A stretch of 55,264 bases of DNA from Candidatus Competibacter sp. (GTDB lineage Bacteria; Pseudomonadota; Gammaproteobacteria; Competibacterales; Competibacteraceae), in NCBI GenBank assembly GCA_029624815.1, contig JARSSH010000024.1:63142-118405 (forward strand), in the 5' to 3' direction. This document shows, one piece after another, positions 16,895 through 26,733 of this stretch. The translations under genes and the position numbers were made by a program. Numbering within the stretch: position 1 is the stretch's first letter; the number at the start of each line of letters is the position of its first letter. The notes under the pieces were generated by a model. The model worked only from the letters and a program-made list of their open reading frames with translations. It had not been told where the DNA came from and did not search any database.

Positions 16895-19426
16895 CTAATC
16901 GTTTTTCCTGGAAAACAGGGCTTCGATTTCCTCCGCGTCGATGGGTCGGCTGTACAAATACCCCTGTGCTTCCTGGCACCCGGCTTTCTTGAGGAAATCG
17001 GCCTGTTCCTGGGTTTCCACGCCTTCCGCGATGACCAATAGATTCATGCTCTTGCCCAGGGCGATCACCGCGTTGGCGATCGCCGCGTCGTTTGGATCGG
17101 CGGGTAAATCGCGCACGAAGGACTGGTCAATTTTGATCTTCTGGATCGGCAGCCGCTTCAGGTAACTCAGCGAGGAATAGCCGGTGCCGAAGTCGTCGAT
17201 GGCCAGGGTCGCTCCCAGGCGGCGGATGCTCTCCAGCTCGCGGATGCCGGCTTCGGCCTGCCGCATGATGAAGCCTTCCGTGACCTCCAGCTCCAGCCGG
17301 GCGGCGGGAAATCCGGTGTCGGTCAGCACGGTTTCCAGGGTATCGGCCAGCCCGCCGCGCTGGATTTGGGGACCGGCCAGATTGACGGCGATCTGCCCGA
17401 ATTCGATGCTCCGCTCCAGCCACGCCTTACCCTGAAGACACGCGGTGCGCAGCACCCAGTCGCCGATGGGATGGATCAGACCGCATTCTTCGGCCAAAGG
17501 GATGAATTTGATGGGGGAGACCATGCCAAGTTGTGGGTGCCGCCAGCGAATCAGGGCTTCGACGCCAATGATCCGCTGGCTGTGCAGATCGATCTGGGGT
17601 TGGTAAAACAGCAGCAATTCGTTCCCGGCGATCGCTTGGCGCAGGTCGTTTTCCAGCGACACCCGTTCGAAGGCATTGCGGGTGAGTTCCTCGGTATAAA
17701 AGCGGTAGGTATTGCGCCCTTCCTCCTTGGCGCGGTACATGGCGGCATCGGCGTTGCGCAGCAGCGTGGCGGGGTCCGTGCCGTCCTGCGGGTAGAGCGC
17801 GATGCCCACGCTGGCGGAAATCGCGATTCGCCGGTTCTCCAGATCGAAAGGATCGGTCAAGGACGCTATGAGTTTCCGCGCCGCGACGGCGGCTTTTTCC
17901 GGCTCTCCCACGTCCTCCAGCAGCAAAACGAATTCATCCCCACCGGCGCGGGCCACGGTATCCTCCCTGCGGAGGCTGTCCGATAAGCGTTCCGCCACGT
18001 TTTTCAGCAGCCGGTCTCCGGCCGGATGGCCGAGGCTGTCGTTGATATGCTTGAAGTAGTCGAGGTCGAGAAAGAATACCGCTAGATGGGTGGCATGGCG
18101 TTCGGCGCGTTTGATGGCTTGTTCCAGTCGTTCGTTCAGAAGCAGCCGGTTGGGCAGGTCGGTCAGAGCGTCGTGGTGGGCCAGGTGGTGCAACTGTTCC
18201 TGGGAGTGCTTGATCCCGCTGATGTCGGAGAACACGCCCACGTAGTGGGTCAGACAGCCGTTGCCGTCGGTGACGGCGCTGATGGCCAGCCATTCCGGAA
18301 ACACGGAACCGTCCTTGCGCCGGTTCCAGATCTCGCCCCGCCACTGGCCGGTTTCCGCGAGAGACCGCCACAGATCGCGGTAAAAGCTGGCTTCGTGATG
18401 TCCGGACTTCCACAGTTTGGGGATGCGCCCGATCGCGTCTTCTCGTGTGTAACCCAGGATTTCGGTGAAGGCGCGGTTGACCTCGACGACCGTGCCGCTT
18501 GCATCGGTGATGACAATGCCTTCGGCGGTGTTGTCGAACACGCTGGTGGCAAGGCGCTGCCGCTCCTTGGCCTGCTGGCGCTCGGTAATGTCCCGGAACA
18601 TCACCACCACGCCTCTGACGGCGCCGTTTTCCAGCAGCGGGCTACTGGAATACTCCACGGGGAGACCGCCGCCATCCTTGCGCCAGAACACTTCTTCCAT
18701 TTGATGCCGGGTCTGGCCGTCGCGCATGCAGGCGTGGATCGGACAATCCTCCACCGGAAAGGGACTGCCGTCCGCATGGGAATGATGCCATAGCGAATGG
18801 CTGTGCCTGCCGATCATTTCCTCGATCTCGTAACCCAACATGCGTGCGGCGGCGGCGTTGACGACCGTATGCTTTCCTTCCAGATTCATACCCACGATGC
18901 CCTCGCTCGCCGAGGCCAGAATCAGGGCTTGTTCCCGGCGCAGCCGTTCCACATCCTGGGATTTTTTGTCCAGTTTCTCGGTGAGACGGTCTCGATACAT
19001 CGCCTCCAGCACGGTTTCGAAGCCCTTGGGCGGTTGTCGAACGGGCAGGGCGCCGTCGCGGGACTCGGCGATCACCCGATCGATCGTTTCCAGGAGTTGC
19101 TTCGGTTCCTGCGGCTTGCGGATATAGCGGCAAGCTCCCAGCCACAGGCCCAGCTCCTCGTCATGCTGATTCAGGTAAGTGGCCGTATAAAACACGAAGG
19201 GTATGTGTTTCAGCTTTTCGATGCTCTTGATGATTCGGCACAGGGCGAATCCGTCCATTTCCGGCATCAGAATATCGGAAACGATCAATTCCGGCGGTTC
19301 GGCGCGTACCCTGTCGAACGCTTGAAGCCCGTTGGCGGCCTCCTCCACCCGGTAGCCTCGGCTCTCCAGCAGACCGCGTAGCAGCACCCGGCCGTCCTGG
19401 TTGTCGTCGACGATCAAGACATTCAT
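16895..19426 (-). CDS. Response regulator with PAS-PAS-GGDEF-EAL output (cyclic-di-GMP turnover)
   Basis: 843 aa. Receiver (1-125, acidic DD, phospho-Asp in LIVSDILMPEMDG, Lys in RYIRKPQEP), two PAS domains (about 180-300 and 305-425), GGDEF domain with an intact ARAGGDEFVLL active site, then EAL domain with GVEALIRWRHPQ, EVTEG, DDFGTGYSSLSYL, IKIDQSFV and AEGVET. Both the cyclase and phosphodiesterase signatures look catalytic. The ATG at 19426 has GGAGG upstream and overlaps the stop of the preceding response regulator (ATGA). As the last gene of the cassette it would convert the kinase signal into a change of c-di-GMP. Net direction of activity cannot be read. Confidence 0.93.
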   Translation of the reverse strand: MNVLIVDDNQDGRVLLRGLLESRGYRVEEAANGLQAFDRVRAEPPELIVSDILMPEMDGFALCRIIKSIEKLKHIPFVFYTATYLNQHDEELGLWLGACRYIRKPQEPKQLLETIDRVIAESRDGALPVRQPPKGFETVLEAMYRDRLTEKLDKKSQDVERLRREQALILASASEGIVGMNLEGKHTVVNAAAARMLGYEIEEMIGRHSHSLWHHSHADGSPFPVEDCPIHACMRDGQTRHQMEEVFWRKDGGGLPVEYSSSPLLENGAVRGVVVMFRDITERQQAKERQRLATSVFDNTAEGIVITDASGTVVEVNRAFTEILGYTREDAIGRIPKLWKSGHHEASFYRDLWRSLAETGQWRGEIWNRRKDGSVFPEWLAISAVTDGNGCLTHYVGVFSDISGIKHSQEQLHHLAHHDALTDLPNRLLLNERLEQAIKRAERHATHLAVFFLDLDYFKHINDSLGHPAGDRLLKNVAERLSDSLRREDTVARAGGDEFVLLLEDVGEPEKAAVAARKLIASLTDPFDLENRRIAISASVGIALYPQDGTDPATLLRNADAAMYRAKEEGRNTYRFYTEELTRNAFERVSLENDLRQAIAGNELLLFYQPQIDLHSQRIIGVEALIRWRHPQLGMVSPIKFIPLAEECGLIHPIGDWVLRTACLQGKAWLERSIEFGQIAVNLAGPQIQRGGLADTLETVLTDTGFPAARLELEVTEGFIMRQAEAGIRELESIRRLGATLAIDDFGTGYSSLSYLKRLPIQKIKIDQSFVRDLPADPNDAAIANAVIALGKSMNLLVIAEGVETQEQADFLKKAGCQEAQGYLYSRPIDAEEIEALFSRKND

Positions 19427-19821
19427 CCTGTTCCTCCGAGTATTTCCCGAATCTGATCGAGCACACGGGTCGGCTCGATGGGCTTTTCGATGTAACCGGT
19501 GCATCCGGCGGCCATCAGCCGCTCCCGGTCTCCCGCCATCGCGTACGAAGTCATGGCGATGATGGGGATGGCGCCGTTGATCCTCGAAGCGCGGATCCGG
19601 CGCAGCACCTCGATCCCGTTGATGTCCGGCAGTTGAATATCCAGCAAGATCAGATCCGGGCGTTCCCCTAAAGCCGCTTCATAGCCGGACTGTCCGGTCG
19701 CGCGCGCGATGGTGCGATAGCCACCCCATTGCAGCAGACTGACGATCAACACCCGGTTGTCTTCGTTGTCCTCGATGATCAGAGCCGTGCGCCGGTCTTC
19801 TTCTTGTCCATCAACGATCAT
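19423..19821 (-). CDS. Single-domain response regulator
   Basis: 132-aa receiver: acidic pair in LIIEDNEDN, phospho-Asp in ILLDIQLPDING, Thr in IIAMTSYAM, Lys in GYIEKPIEP. It closely resembles the receiver at 7848-8225 (both LLDIQLPD and GYIEKPI). The start at 19821 (MIVDGQEED) overlaps the kinase stop by 11 bases and has a GAGGAAG site about 13 bp upstream; its TGA overlaps the next ATG by four bases. The middle position in a kinase - receiver - receiver/GGDEF/EAL cassette suggests a phosphorelay or a phosphate sink. Confidence 0.92.
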   Translation of the reverse strand: MIVDGQEEDRRTALIIEDNEDNRVLIVSLLQWGGYRTIARATGQSGYEAALGERPDLILLDIQLPDINGIEVLRRIRASRINGAIPIIAMTSYAMAGDRERLMAAGCTGYIEKPIEPTRVLDQIREILGGTG

Positions 19822-21973
19822 TGTGTGTCTCGCTTCCTCTATTGTGGTCGTTTTTCCGCGGCATTTGACGGGCGATATGTAATAAAAAGGTGCTGCCTTC
19901 ACCCGGGTGGCTGCTGACCGTGACGTCCCCGCCCAGAATCTCCCGGGCCAGCTTGCGGGTCAGGTACAGCCCAAGCCCGGTTCCGGAGGTGTGGTTTTTC
20001 AATTTCGAATCGAGGCGCACGAAAGGTTGGAAGAGTTGGTTTCGAGCGGATTCGGGGATGCCGATCCCGGTGTCGCTCACCGCGATCTCGATATGGGTGT
20101 CATGGCATTGGGCCATCATCCGCACCTTGCCGCGCTCGGTGTATTTTACGGCGTTGTTCAACAGATTGAGCACGCATTGCAGCAGGCGTTTGCGGTCGGT
20201 GTGCAGGGTAATGCCTTCCGGCATTTCCAACGTCAACTCCAACCCCTTTTCCCGCGCCCCTGCCTCCACCGAGGCCATGGCGTCGGCCATTGCCTTGTCG
20301 AGAGCGAAGGGGCTGTATTCGATGGCAAGCTTGCCGGCCTCGATCTTGGAAATATCGATGATGTCCGTGATCAACCCCAACAAGTGTTTGCCGGCGCGAT
20401 AGGCGCGCTGTAGATAATCCCGCTGCCGCTCGCTGATCGGGCCGGCCATGTCGCCGACGATCATGCCGGTGAAGCCGATGATGGAGTTGAGCGGCGTGCG
20501 CAGCTCGTGGGACATGGAGGCGATGAACAGCGACTTGAGGCGATCCAGTTCCTGCAAACGCTCGTTGGCGGCGGTAAGCTCGGCGGTGCGGATGCGCACC
20601 CGTTCTTCCAATTCCAGGTTGATTTGCCGAATTTTTCTTTCAGCCGCTTTTTGAATCGAGAGGTCGCGGGTGATGCCCAGAATCTCCCGAACATTCCCTT
20701 GTTCGTCCTGCAGGGGAACGCAGGTGATGTGGAGACTGCGTACCTGTCCGTTCGTTAGGGTGAGGTCCGATTCCAGGGATTCCACGGCGCCCTCGGCCAG
20801 CGCCTTTTTAAGTGCGGGTAAATAGGTATTGTATATTTCCGGTGGCCAGACCTCGTCGTCCCGGTGGCCGATGAAGTCGGTGGTCGGGCGCCCGGTAATG
20901 GCGCGGGTAGCCGCGTTGATATATTGGATACGCAAATCGCGGTCGTAAATGACGACCACGTCCGGTATGTTTTCCAGAGCCCGAAATAACCGCTGACGGC
21001 TTTCCTGCAACGCCTGCTCGACCTGCCTGTGCTCGGTCATGTCCTCGGTGAAAATGACGATGCCGCCAACGGATCCGTCGTCCGTGCGCCAGGGCCGCAC
21101 GACCCAATGCAACCACTGCACCGAGCCGTCCAATCGTTCAAAACGATCCTGGTCGGCTTGCACAACCTCGCCCGCCATTCCACGCCGATGCACGCCTTTC
21201 CAGTAATCCGGAATTTCCGGGAAGATAGCGTAATGGGATTGACCAAGGATATTCCGGCCTTCCAGACCGTAGTCGATCATCCAGCGGCGACTGACGGCGA
21301 GATAGCGCATTTGGCGATCGAACATGGCGAGGGCGGCGGGAGCATGTTCGACAAAGAGCCGCAATCTTTCCTCGCTCTCATGCAGGGCCATCTCCGCCCG
21401 CTTTTTCTCGGTGACGTCCAGGCCAAAGGATTGATAGGCCATGGTGCGTCCCGCTGTATCGATCAGCAATCGGTTGGTCCAGCGCTGCCAGCGGATCTCG
21501 CCACTCGCGCCGATCACCGGGTGTTCGTGAGTCATCACCGGCGATTCGGGTGTCAGTGCCTCGATGCCCGCCTTGACCGCCGCTCGCCCTTCCTCTGGAA
21601 TAAGCGAAAGGAAGGATCGGCCTACCAGGGCCTCCGGCTCTTGGCCAAAGGCGCGGGCATAGGCTTCGTTGACGTACTCAATGATTCCGCCAGCTTGAAA
21701 GCGGCACAGCAGGCCCGGCATATCTTCCACCACCGAGCGATAACGGGCTTCGCTGTCCGCAAGTCGGCGATAACTGATTCGAAGCAGCCCGTAAAGCCCG
21801 ATGCTGGTCACTACGATGAACAACCCGCCCTTGACGGTTTGCAGCGCCGACAAGGTTTCCGCGCGGGCGCTGACGGCTTCTATAAACCGGTCGGAGAGCA
21901 GAATCCAAAGCAGGCTGAAGACGAAATAAATGAGTGCGATCCGCAGCGCGGCGTTCCGGGTGAAGGCGATCAT
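19811..21973 (-). CDS. Membrane-bound PAS sensor histidine kinase
   Basis: 720 aa. Two N-terminal membrane helices (about 10-27 and 48-68) with the pattern FSLLWILLSDRFIE between them, then three PAS/PAC units (about 80-195, 205-320, 330-445), a coiled coil, HisKA (FIASMSHELRTPLNSIIGFT) and HATPase_c (NAVKYTERGK, DTGIGIPE, GTGLGLYLTRK). It has only a very short extracytoplasmic loop, so sensing is probably membrane-linked or through the PAS domains. GAGG lies eight bases before the ATG. It is the first gene of the overlapping three-gene cassette ending at 16895. Confidence 0.93.
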   Translation of the reverse strand: MIAFTRNAALRIALIYFVFSLLWILLSDRFIEAVSARAETLSALQTVKGGLFIVVTSIGLYGLLRISYRRLADSEARYRSVVEDMPGLLCRFQAGGIIEYVNEAYARAFGQEPEALVGRSFLSLIPEEGRAAVKAGIEALTPESPVMTHEHPVIGASGEIRWQRWTNRLLIDTAGRTMAYQSFGLDVTEKKRAEMALHESEERLRLFVEHAPAALAMFDRQMRYLAVSRRWMIDYGLEGRNILGQSHYAIFPEIPDYWKGVHRRGMAGEVVQADQDRFERLDGSVQWLHWVVRPWRTDDGSVGGIVIFTEDMTEHRQVEQALQESRQRLFRALENIPDVVVIYDRDLRIQYINAATRAITGRPTTDFIGHRDDEVWPPEIYNTYLPALKKALAEGAVESLESDLTLTNGQVRSLHITCVPLQDEQGNVREILGITRDLSIQKAAERKIRQINLELEERVRIRTAELTAANERLQELDRLKSLFIASMSHELRTPLNSIIGFTGMIVGDMAGPISERQRDYLQRAYRAGKHLLGLITDIIDISKIEAGKLAIEYSPFALDKAMADAMASVEAGAREKGLELTLEMPEGITLHTDRKRLLQCVLNLLNNAVKYTERGKVRMMAQCHDTHIEIAVSDTGIGIPESARNQLFQPFVRLDSKLKNHTSGTGLGLYLTRKLAREILGGDVTVSSHPGEGSTFLLHIARQMPRKNDHNRGSETHNDR

Positions 21974-22100
21974 GCTGGTATCCTCGGCAAGACGGCGAAC
22001 GGGATGGAGGCTAACCGCGCTGGGTTTTTAAAGAGCCGCAAGCCCCGATCCCGATGAGGAGCGCTTCCAGTGCTGATGGACGCGACAAACGAGTGTCTTA

Positions 22101-22248
22101 TACCGTTTCTCAATAGATTTTATGATTCAGAGGGGTAGGGCGGGTTAGGGCGTCGGCCCGTAACCCGCCGATTTGATTGTGACTTCGGCGGGTTACGCTG
22201 CGCTAACCCGCCCTACGCGGGAAATATAAAACTTACCGGGAATTGGTA
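22101..22248 (+). mobile_element. MITE-like element, copy A (148 bp)
   Basis: Starts TACCGTTTCTC and ends GGGAATTGGTA, flanked on both sides by TTA (22098-22100 and 22249-22251), which looks like a 3-bp target duplication. The ends match as imperfect terminal inverted repeats for about 28 bp (19 of 28). Inside are nested dyads: GTAGGGCGGGTTAG...CTAACCCGCCCTAC and TAACCCGCCGA...TCGGCGGGTTA. No coding capacity. An inverted copy differing by one inserted base lies at 26734-26880. Confidence 0.82.
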
Positions 22249-22297
22249 TTATCCACGATCGTTATAGCAGTTTGCGTCTTGGCGGAATATGGCGAGG

Positions 22298-22334
22298 AAA
22301 AACGACGAAGCCCCGCGCGAGGCGGGGCTTCGTC
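22298..22334 (-). terminator. Rho-independent terminator of the cold-shock gene
   Basis: On the minus strand a perfect 13-bp stem (GACGAAGCCCCGC / GCGGGGCTTCGTC, loop of five) is followed after GTCG by TTTTT (22302-22298). It lies 23 bp after the stop of the cold-shock gene. Confidence 0.88.
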
Positions 22335-22356
22335 TGGAGAGGGTTGGTGGTGGGTG

Positions 22357-22572
22357 TTATTTTTCCGCCGCGATTTTTTTGACCATCGTGGCTTGCGGAC
22401 CCTTGGGGCCGACCTTGACTTCGAACTCGACTTTCTGGTTTTCCGCCAGGGTTCGGAACCCCTTGCCCTCGATGACCGAGTAGTGAACGAACACGTCGCT
22501 GCCGCCATCCTCGGGGGCGATGAAGCCGAAACCCTTGGCTTCGTCAAACCATTTCACAGTACCGGTACGCAT
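22357..22572 (-). CDS. Cold-shock protein, CspA family
   Basis: 71-aa single cold-shock domain that binds single-stranded RNA/DNA. RNP1 is KGFGFIAP and RNP2 is DVFVHYSVI; the N-terminus [13 protein letters not shown] is canonical, and the length matches E. coli CspA (70 aa). Such proteins melt mRNA structure at low temperature or act as general RNA chaperones. The ATG at 22572 has GAGG 11 bases upstream. It is divergent from hrpA, an RNA helicase, and ends at a strong terminator. A TATAAAAT box on the minus strand at 22751-22744 would give a leader of about 165 nt, like the long cspA leader (inference). Confidence 0.95.
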   Translation of the reverse strand: MRTGTVKWFDEAKGFGFIAPEDGGSDVFVHYSVIEGKGFRTLAENQKVEFEVKVGPKGPQATMVKKIAAEK

Positions 22573-22743
22573 TGAATGCAAAACCTCAAAGCCAGATATT
22601 TCTTTTCTGTCGGGCCGCTTGAGGCGCCGAATCCTCGGCGCTTGGAGGGTCTGGGTTCAAGGGGTCCAACTCCAGGCATTGGGAGATTTTCGATCTTTAC
22701 CCCCCGCGAAAAACTACGTTAACGCCCTGTATTCCGCAAGCAA

Positions 22744-22751
22744 ATTTTATA
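22744..22751 (-). promoter_or_regulatory. Possible -10 box for the cold-shock gene
   Basis: TATAAAAT on the minus strand, about 170 bp before the cold-shock ATG. No good -35 hexamer is seen at the right distance. Between it and the gene lies a 7-bp hairpin (GCGCCGA/TCGGCGC, 22624-22641) that would fall in the leader RNA. Confidence 0.3.
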
Positions 22752-22841
22752 TGCGCTCGCACAAGGCTGGCGCGGGAACACCCGCCGCTTTCAAGGTCCG
22801 GCAGGGTTAATCCCGACTAAACAAAATCTCTGGAAATCGTT

Positions 22842-25800
22842 GTGGAAAAGCAATTTGCCGCACTGGACCGCCGCTTGTCCGAGTGTCCGACCCGCGACCG
22901 CGCTTCGTTGGCCCGCCGCCTGCGGGACTTGCGCCGCCGCTTGCGCGAAGGCAAGCCGGTGGAGCGCGGTCTGGAACAGTGGCTGACCGATTTCGAAACC
23001 GCCGCCGTCCGTCTACGCGAGCGCCGCGCCGTGCTGCCGGAGCCGAGTTTCGACGACGGTTTGCCAATCAACGCCCAGCGCGAACGGATCGCCGCCGCCG
23101 TGCGCGCCCATCAGGTGGTGGTGGTTTGCGGCGAGACCGGTTCGGGCAAGACCACCCAGTTGCCGAAAATCTGCCTCTCGCTTGGATTGGGCGCGGCCGG
23201 GTTGATCGGGCACACCCAGCCGCGCCGGATCGCCGCCCGTTCGGTGGCGGGGCGGATCGCCGCCGAACTGGGTGGTTCGGTCGGCGGCCAGGTCGGTTAC
23301 AAGGTGCGTTTTTCCGATCGGACCGGGCCGGACGCGCTGATCAAACTGATGACTGACGGCATTCTGCTGGCGGAAACCCAAAGCGACCGACGGCTCGACC
23401 AATACGAAGTCCTCATCATCGACGAGGCCCACGAGCGCAGTCTGAACATCGATTTCCTGCTGGGCTATCTCAAGCGATTATTGCCGCGCCGGCCGGATTT
23501 GAAGCTGATCATCACCTCGGCGACCATCGATCCCGAACGCTTCTCCCGCCATTTCGGCGACGCGCCGATTATTGAAGTCTCCGGGCGCGCTTATCCGGTG
23601 GAGCTGCGTTATCGACCCTTGTCGGCGACCGACGAGGACGAGCGCGACCGCGATTTGCAGCAGGCGATCCTGGACGCGGTGGACGAGGTTTGGCAACAGG
23701 GGCCGGGCGATATCCTGGTGTTCCTGTCCGGCGAACGGGAAATCCGCGAGACCGCCGAGAGCCTGCGCAAACACCATCCGCCGAATACCGAGATTCTGCC
23801 GCTGTACGCCCGGTTGTCCGCCGCCGAACAGAACCGGGTGTTCCAGCCGCACGGCCGGCCGCGCATCGTGCTGGCCACCAATGTCGCCGAAACCTCGCTG
23901 ACCGTGCCCGGCATCCGTTACGTGATCGATCCCGGCACGGCGCGCATCAGCCGGTATAGCCCGCGCAGCCGGATTCAGCGGTTGCCGGTGGAAAAGATTT
24001 CCCAGGCCAGCGCCAATCAGCGCGCCGGCCGTTGCGGGCGGGTGATGGCGGGCGTCTGCGTCCGGCTGTACGCGGAGGAGGATTTTCAGAGCCGTCCGCC
24101 CTTCACCGATCCAGAAATTCTGCGCACTCATTTGGCGGCGGTCATTTTGCAGATGAGCGCGCTGCATCTGGGGCGGCCGGAGGATTTTCCGTTCGTGGAG
24201 CCGCCGGATTCGCGCCAGATCAGCGACGGTTTTCGGCTGCTGTTCGAACTGGGGGCGGTGGACGAGCAGCGCGATATCGCCGAGCTGGGCCGGCGACTGG
24301 CGAAACTGCCGGTCGATCCCCGTTTGGGGCGGATGCTGCTGGCGGCGCAAGGCGAGAGTTGCCTGCGCGAGGTGTTGGTGATCGTCGCGGCGCTGGCGAT
24401 TCAGGATCCGCGCGAGCGGCCGCTGGAAAAGCAGCAAGCGGCGGACGAGAAGCATCGCCGCTTTCGCGACGAGCAGTCCGATTTTCTGTCCCTGCTCAAG
24501 CTGTGGGAGTACTACCACGAACAGGCCCGGCAACTCTCCAGAAACCAGTTGCGCAATCTTTGTCAAGCCGAGTTTCTGTCCTTCGTGCGGATGCGGGAGT
24601 GGGACGATCTGCACCGGGAATTGTTGGGGCGGGTCACCGAAATGGGGATGCGGCTCAACAGCGAACCGGCATCCTATGACGGCCTGCATCGCGCCTTGTT
24701 GACCGGCCTGCTCGGCCATCTCGGTTTGAAGCAGGAGGAACATGCCTACCTCGGTGCGCGCGGTCGCAATTTTTACCTGTTCCCCGGTTCCGGGCTGTTC
24801 AAAAAACGACCGCGCTGGGTGATGGCGGCGGAGGTGGTGGAAACCAGTCGGCTGTTTGCCCGCACCGTGGCGCGCATCGAGCCCGAATGGGTGGAACGTT
24901 TGGCTGGGCCGTTGCTGAAACACAGCTACGCTGAGCCACACTGGGAGAAGCGTTCCGCGCAGGTGAGCGCCACCGAGCGGGTCACGCTGTATGGCCTGCC
25001 CGTGGTCGCCGGCCGGCGCGTCAATTACGGGCCGCTCGATCCGGTGCTGGCCCGCGAAATTTTCATCCGCCACGCCTTGGTCGAGGGCGAGTTTCACTGC
25101 AAGGCGCCTTTCTTCCAGCACAATCGGCAATTGCTGGCGGAATTGGAGGAATTGGAAGTCCGTGCCCGTCGCGATCTGACGGCCGACGAGGAAACTTTGT
25201 ACCGTTTCTACGACGAGCGCGTTCCCGAAGGCATTTACAGCGGTCCATCGTTCGAGACTTGGCGCAAGCGAACCGAGCGAGACCAGCCCCGATTGCTGTT
25301 TCTCGACCGGGCGGTTTTGTTGGCGGAAGCAGGGCCGGTGGTGGACGGCGAGCGCTTTCCCGACCATCTCGATCTCGACGGGCTGAAACTGCCGTTGACT
25401 TATCGTTTTACGCCCGGCACGGACGACGATGGCGTGACCCTGACCGTGCCGTTGGCGGCGGTCAATCAGGTGGACCCCAAACGGCTGGACTGGCTGGTGC
25501 CGGGTTTGCGGGCCGAACGGATGGCGGCGCTGCTGAAATCCTTGCCCAAGGCGTTGCGGCGTAATTTCGTGCCCGTGCCCAACTACGCGCGGGCGCTGCT
25601 GGAGGTGATCGAGCCGGGCACGCGGTCGCTGGTCGAAGCCATGACCGAGCAGTTGCAGCGCATGACCGGGGTGCGGGTTCCAGCGGAGGCGTGGAATCCG
25701 GAGGCCGTTCCCGGCCATCTGCGGATGCGGTTTCGCGTGGTGGACGCCGAAGGTTTGGAACTGGCGGTCGGGCGCGACTGGGAAGCGATTCAGCGGCAAT

Positions 25801-26717
25801 TGCGCGGCGAGGCGTGCGCCGGATTCGCGGCCCTGCCCACCCCGGAGTTCGAGCGCGAGCGGCTGCGCGACTGGGATTTCGGCGAATTGCCGGCGGAAGT
25901 GAGCTTTGTCCGCAACGGCGTTCAGCTACGCGGCTATCCGGCGCTGATCGCGGAACCGGACGGCACGCTGGCGTTGCGGCTGCTGGATTCGCTGGCGCGG
26001 GCCGAGATGGCGACGCGGGGCGGTTTGCGGCGATTGATCAGTTGGCGGCTGGGGACTGTGTTCAGGACGTTGGCGCGCGATCTGCCGCAGTTTCAGCGCA
26101 TGACCTTGCATTTCGTTGGCTTGGGCACGCAGGAGACGCTGCGCGAGGATCTGTTGAACGCCATCCTCGACCGGGCTTTTCTGAGCGATGAGCCGTTGCC
26201 ACGCGACCGGGCGGCGTTCGAGGCATTGCTGGCGCGCGGTAAGACCCGGCTGAGCGCGGTGAGAGGGGAGATGGGCGACACGGCCGCCGCGATTCTGGCC
26301 ACCTATCACGAAGTCCGGCGGACGCTGAGCGACGAGCCGGCCTGGGCCGAAGCGATGGCCGATATCCGCGATCAACTGGCGCATTTGATTTATCCCGGTT
26401 TTCTCGGCCAGACCCCGCCGGAGTGGTTGCCGCATCTGCCGCGCTATCTACGCGCCGTCGCGCTGCGCCTGCAAAAGCTACGACAGGCCCCGGACAAGGA
26501 TCGTCAGCGACGTGGCGACATCGTGCGCTTATGGGAGGGCTGCAAGCGGCAACTGGAACGGGACGCGGAACGGGAGCGGCACGATGCGGAACTGATCCGC
26601 TTGCGCTGGCTGCTGGAGGAGTTGCGGGTGTCGCAGTTCGCCCAGGAGTTGAAGACGGTCGCGCCGGTGTCGGTCAAGCGACTGGAGGAGCAGTGGGGCA
26701 GGGTGCGGCGGGGGTGA
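22842..26717 (+). CDS. hrpA: ATP-dependent RNA helicase HrpA
   Basis: 1,291-aa DEAH-box helicase, the same size as E. coli HrpA (1,300 aa), which is known to rescue stalled ribosomes and act in mRNA processing. Walker A is GETGSGKTTQLPK (about residue 97), the DEAH box is LIIDEAHERSLNIDFL (about 193), motif III is SATID, motif V/VI is TNVAETSLTVPG and QRAGRCGR. The HA2, OB-fold and DUF3418 C-terminal domains follow. The start is GTG (MEKQFAALD) with a weak TGGAAA site. The final 27 codons are repeated with a stop at 32882-32961, and a MITE-like element lies 17 bp past the stop. Confidence 0.96.
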   Translation: MEKQFAALDRRLSECPTRDRASLARRLRDLRRRLREGKPVERGLEQWLTDFETAAVRLRERRAVLPEPSFDDGLPINAQRERIAAAVRAHQVVVVCGETGSGKTTQLPKICLSLGLGAAGLIGHTQPRRIAARSVAGRIAAELGGSVGGQVGYKVRFSDRTGPDALIKLMTDGILLAETQSDRRLDQYEVLIIDEAHERSLNIDFLLGYLKRLLPRRPDLKLIITSATIDPERFSRHFGDAPIIEVSGRAYPVELRYRPLSATDEDERDRDLQQAILDAVDEVWQQGPGDILVFLSGEREIRETAESLRKHHPPNTEILPLYARLSAAEQNRVFQPHGRPRIVLATNVAETSLTVPGIRYVIDPGTARISRYSPRSRIQRLPVEKISQASANQRAGRCGRVMAGVCVRLYAEEDFQSRPPFTDPEILRTHLAAVILQMSALHLGRPEDFPFVEPPDSRQISDGFRLLFELGAVDEQRDIAELGRRLAKLPVDPRLGRMLLAAQGESCLREVLVIVAALAIQDPRERPLEKQQAADEKHRRFRDEQSDFLSLLKLWEYYHEQARQLSRNQLRNLCQAEFLSFVRMREWDDLHRELLGRVTEMGMRLNSEPASYDGLHRALLTGLLGHLGLKQEEHAYLGARGRNFYLFPGSGLFKKRPRWVMAAEVVETSRLFARTVARIEPEWVERLAGPLLKHSYAEPHWEKRSAQVSATERVTLYGLPVVAGRRVNYGPLDPVLAREIFIRHALVEGEFHCKAPFFQHNRQLLAELEELEVRARRDLTADEETLYRFYDERVPEGIYSGPSFETWRKRTERDQPRLLFLDRAVLLAEAGPVVDGERFPDHLDLDGLKLPLTYRFTPGTDDDGVTLTVPLAAVNQVDPKRLDWLVPGLRAERMAALLKSLPKALRRNFVPVPNYARALLEVIEPGTRSLVEAMTEQLQRMTGVRVPAEAWNPEAVPGHLRMRFRVVDAEGLELAVGRDWEAIQRQLRGEACAGFAALPTPEFERERLRDWDFGELPAEVSFVRNGVQLRGYPALIAEPDGTLALRLLDSLARAEMATRGGLRRLISWRLGTVFRTLARDLPQFQRMTLHFVGLGTQETLREDLLNAILDRAFLSDEPLPRDRAAFEALLARGKTRLSAVRGEMGDTAAAILATYHEVRRTLSDEPAWAEAMADIRDQLAHLIYPGFLGQTPPEWLPHLPRYLRAVALRLQKLRQAPDKDRQRRGDIVRLWEGCKRQLERDAERERHDAELIRLRWLLEELRVSQFAQELKTVAPVSVKRLEEQWGRVRRG

Positions 26718-26733
26718 GGAATGGCGGTGCTTA

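Noticed and set aside
23478-25799. 773-codon open frame antisense to hrpA
   Set aside because: Shadow of a gene with strong DEAH-helicase motifs; the product has no recognisable domain and a Gln/Arg/Pro-rich bias typical of antisense frames.
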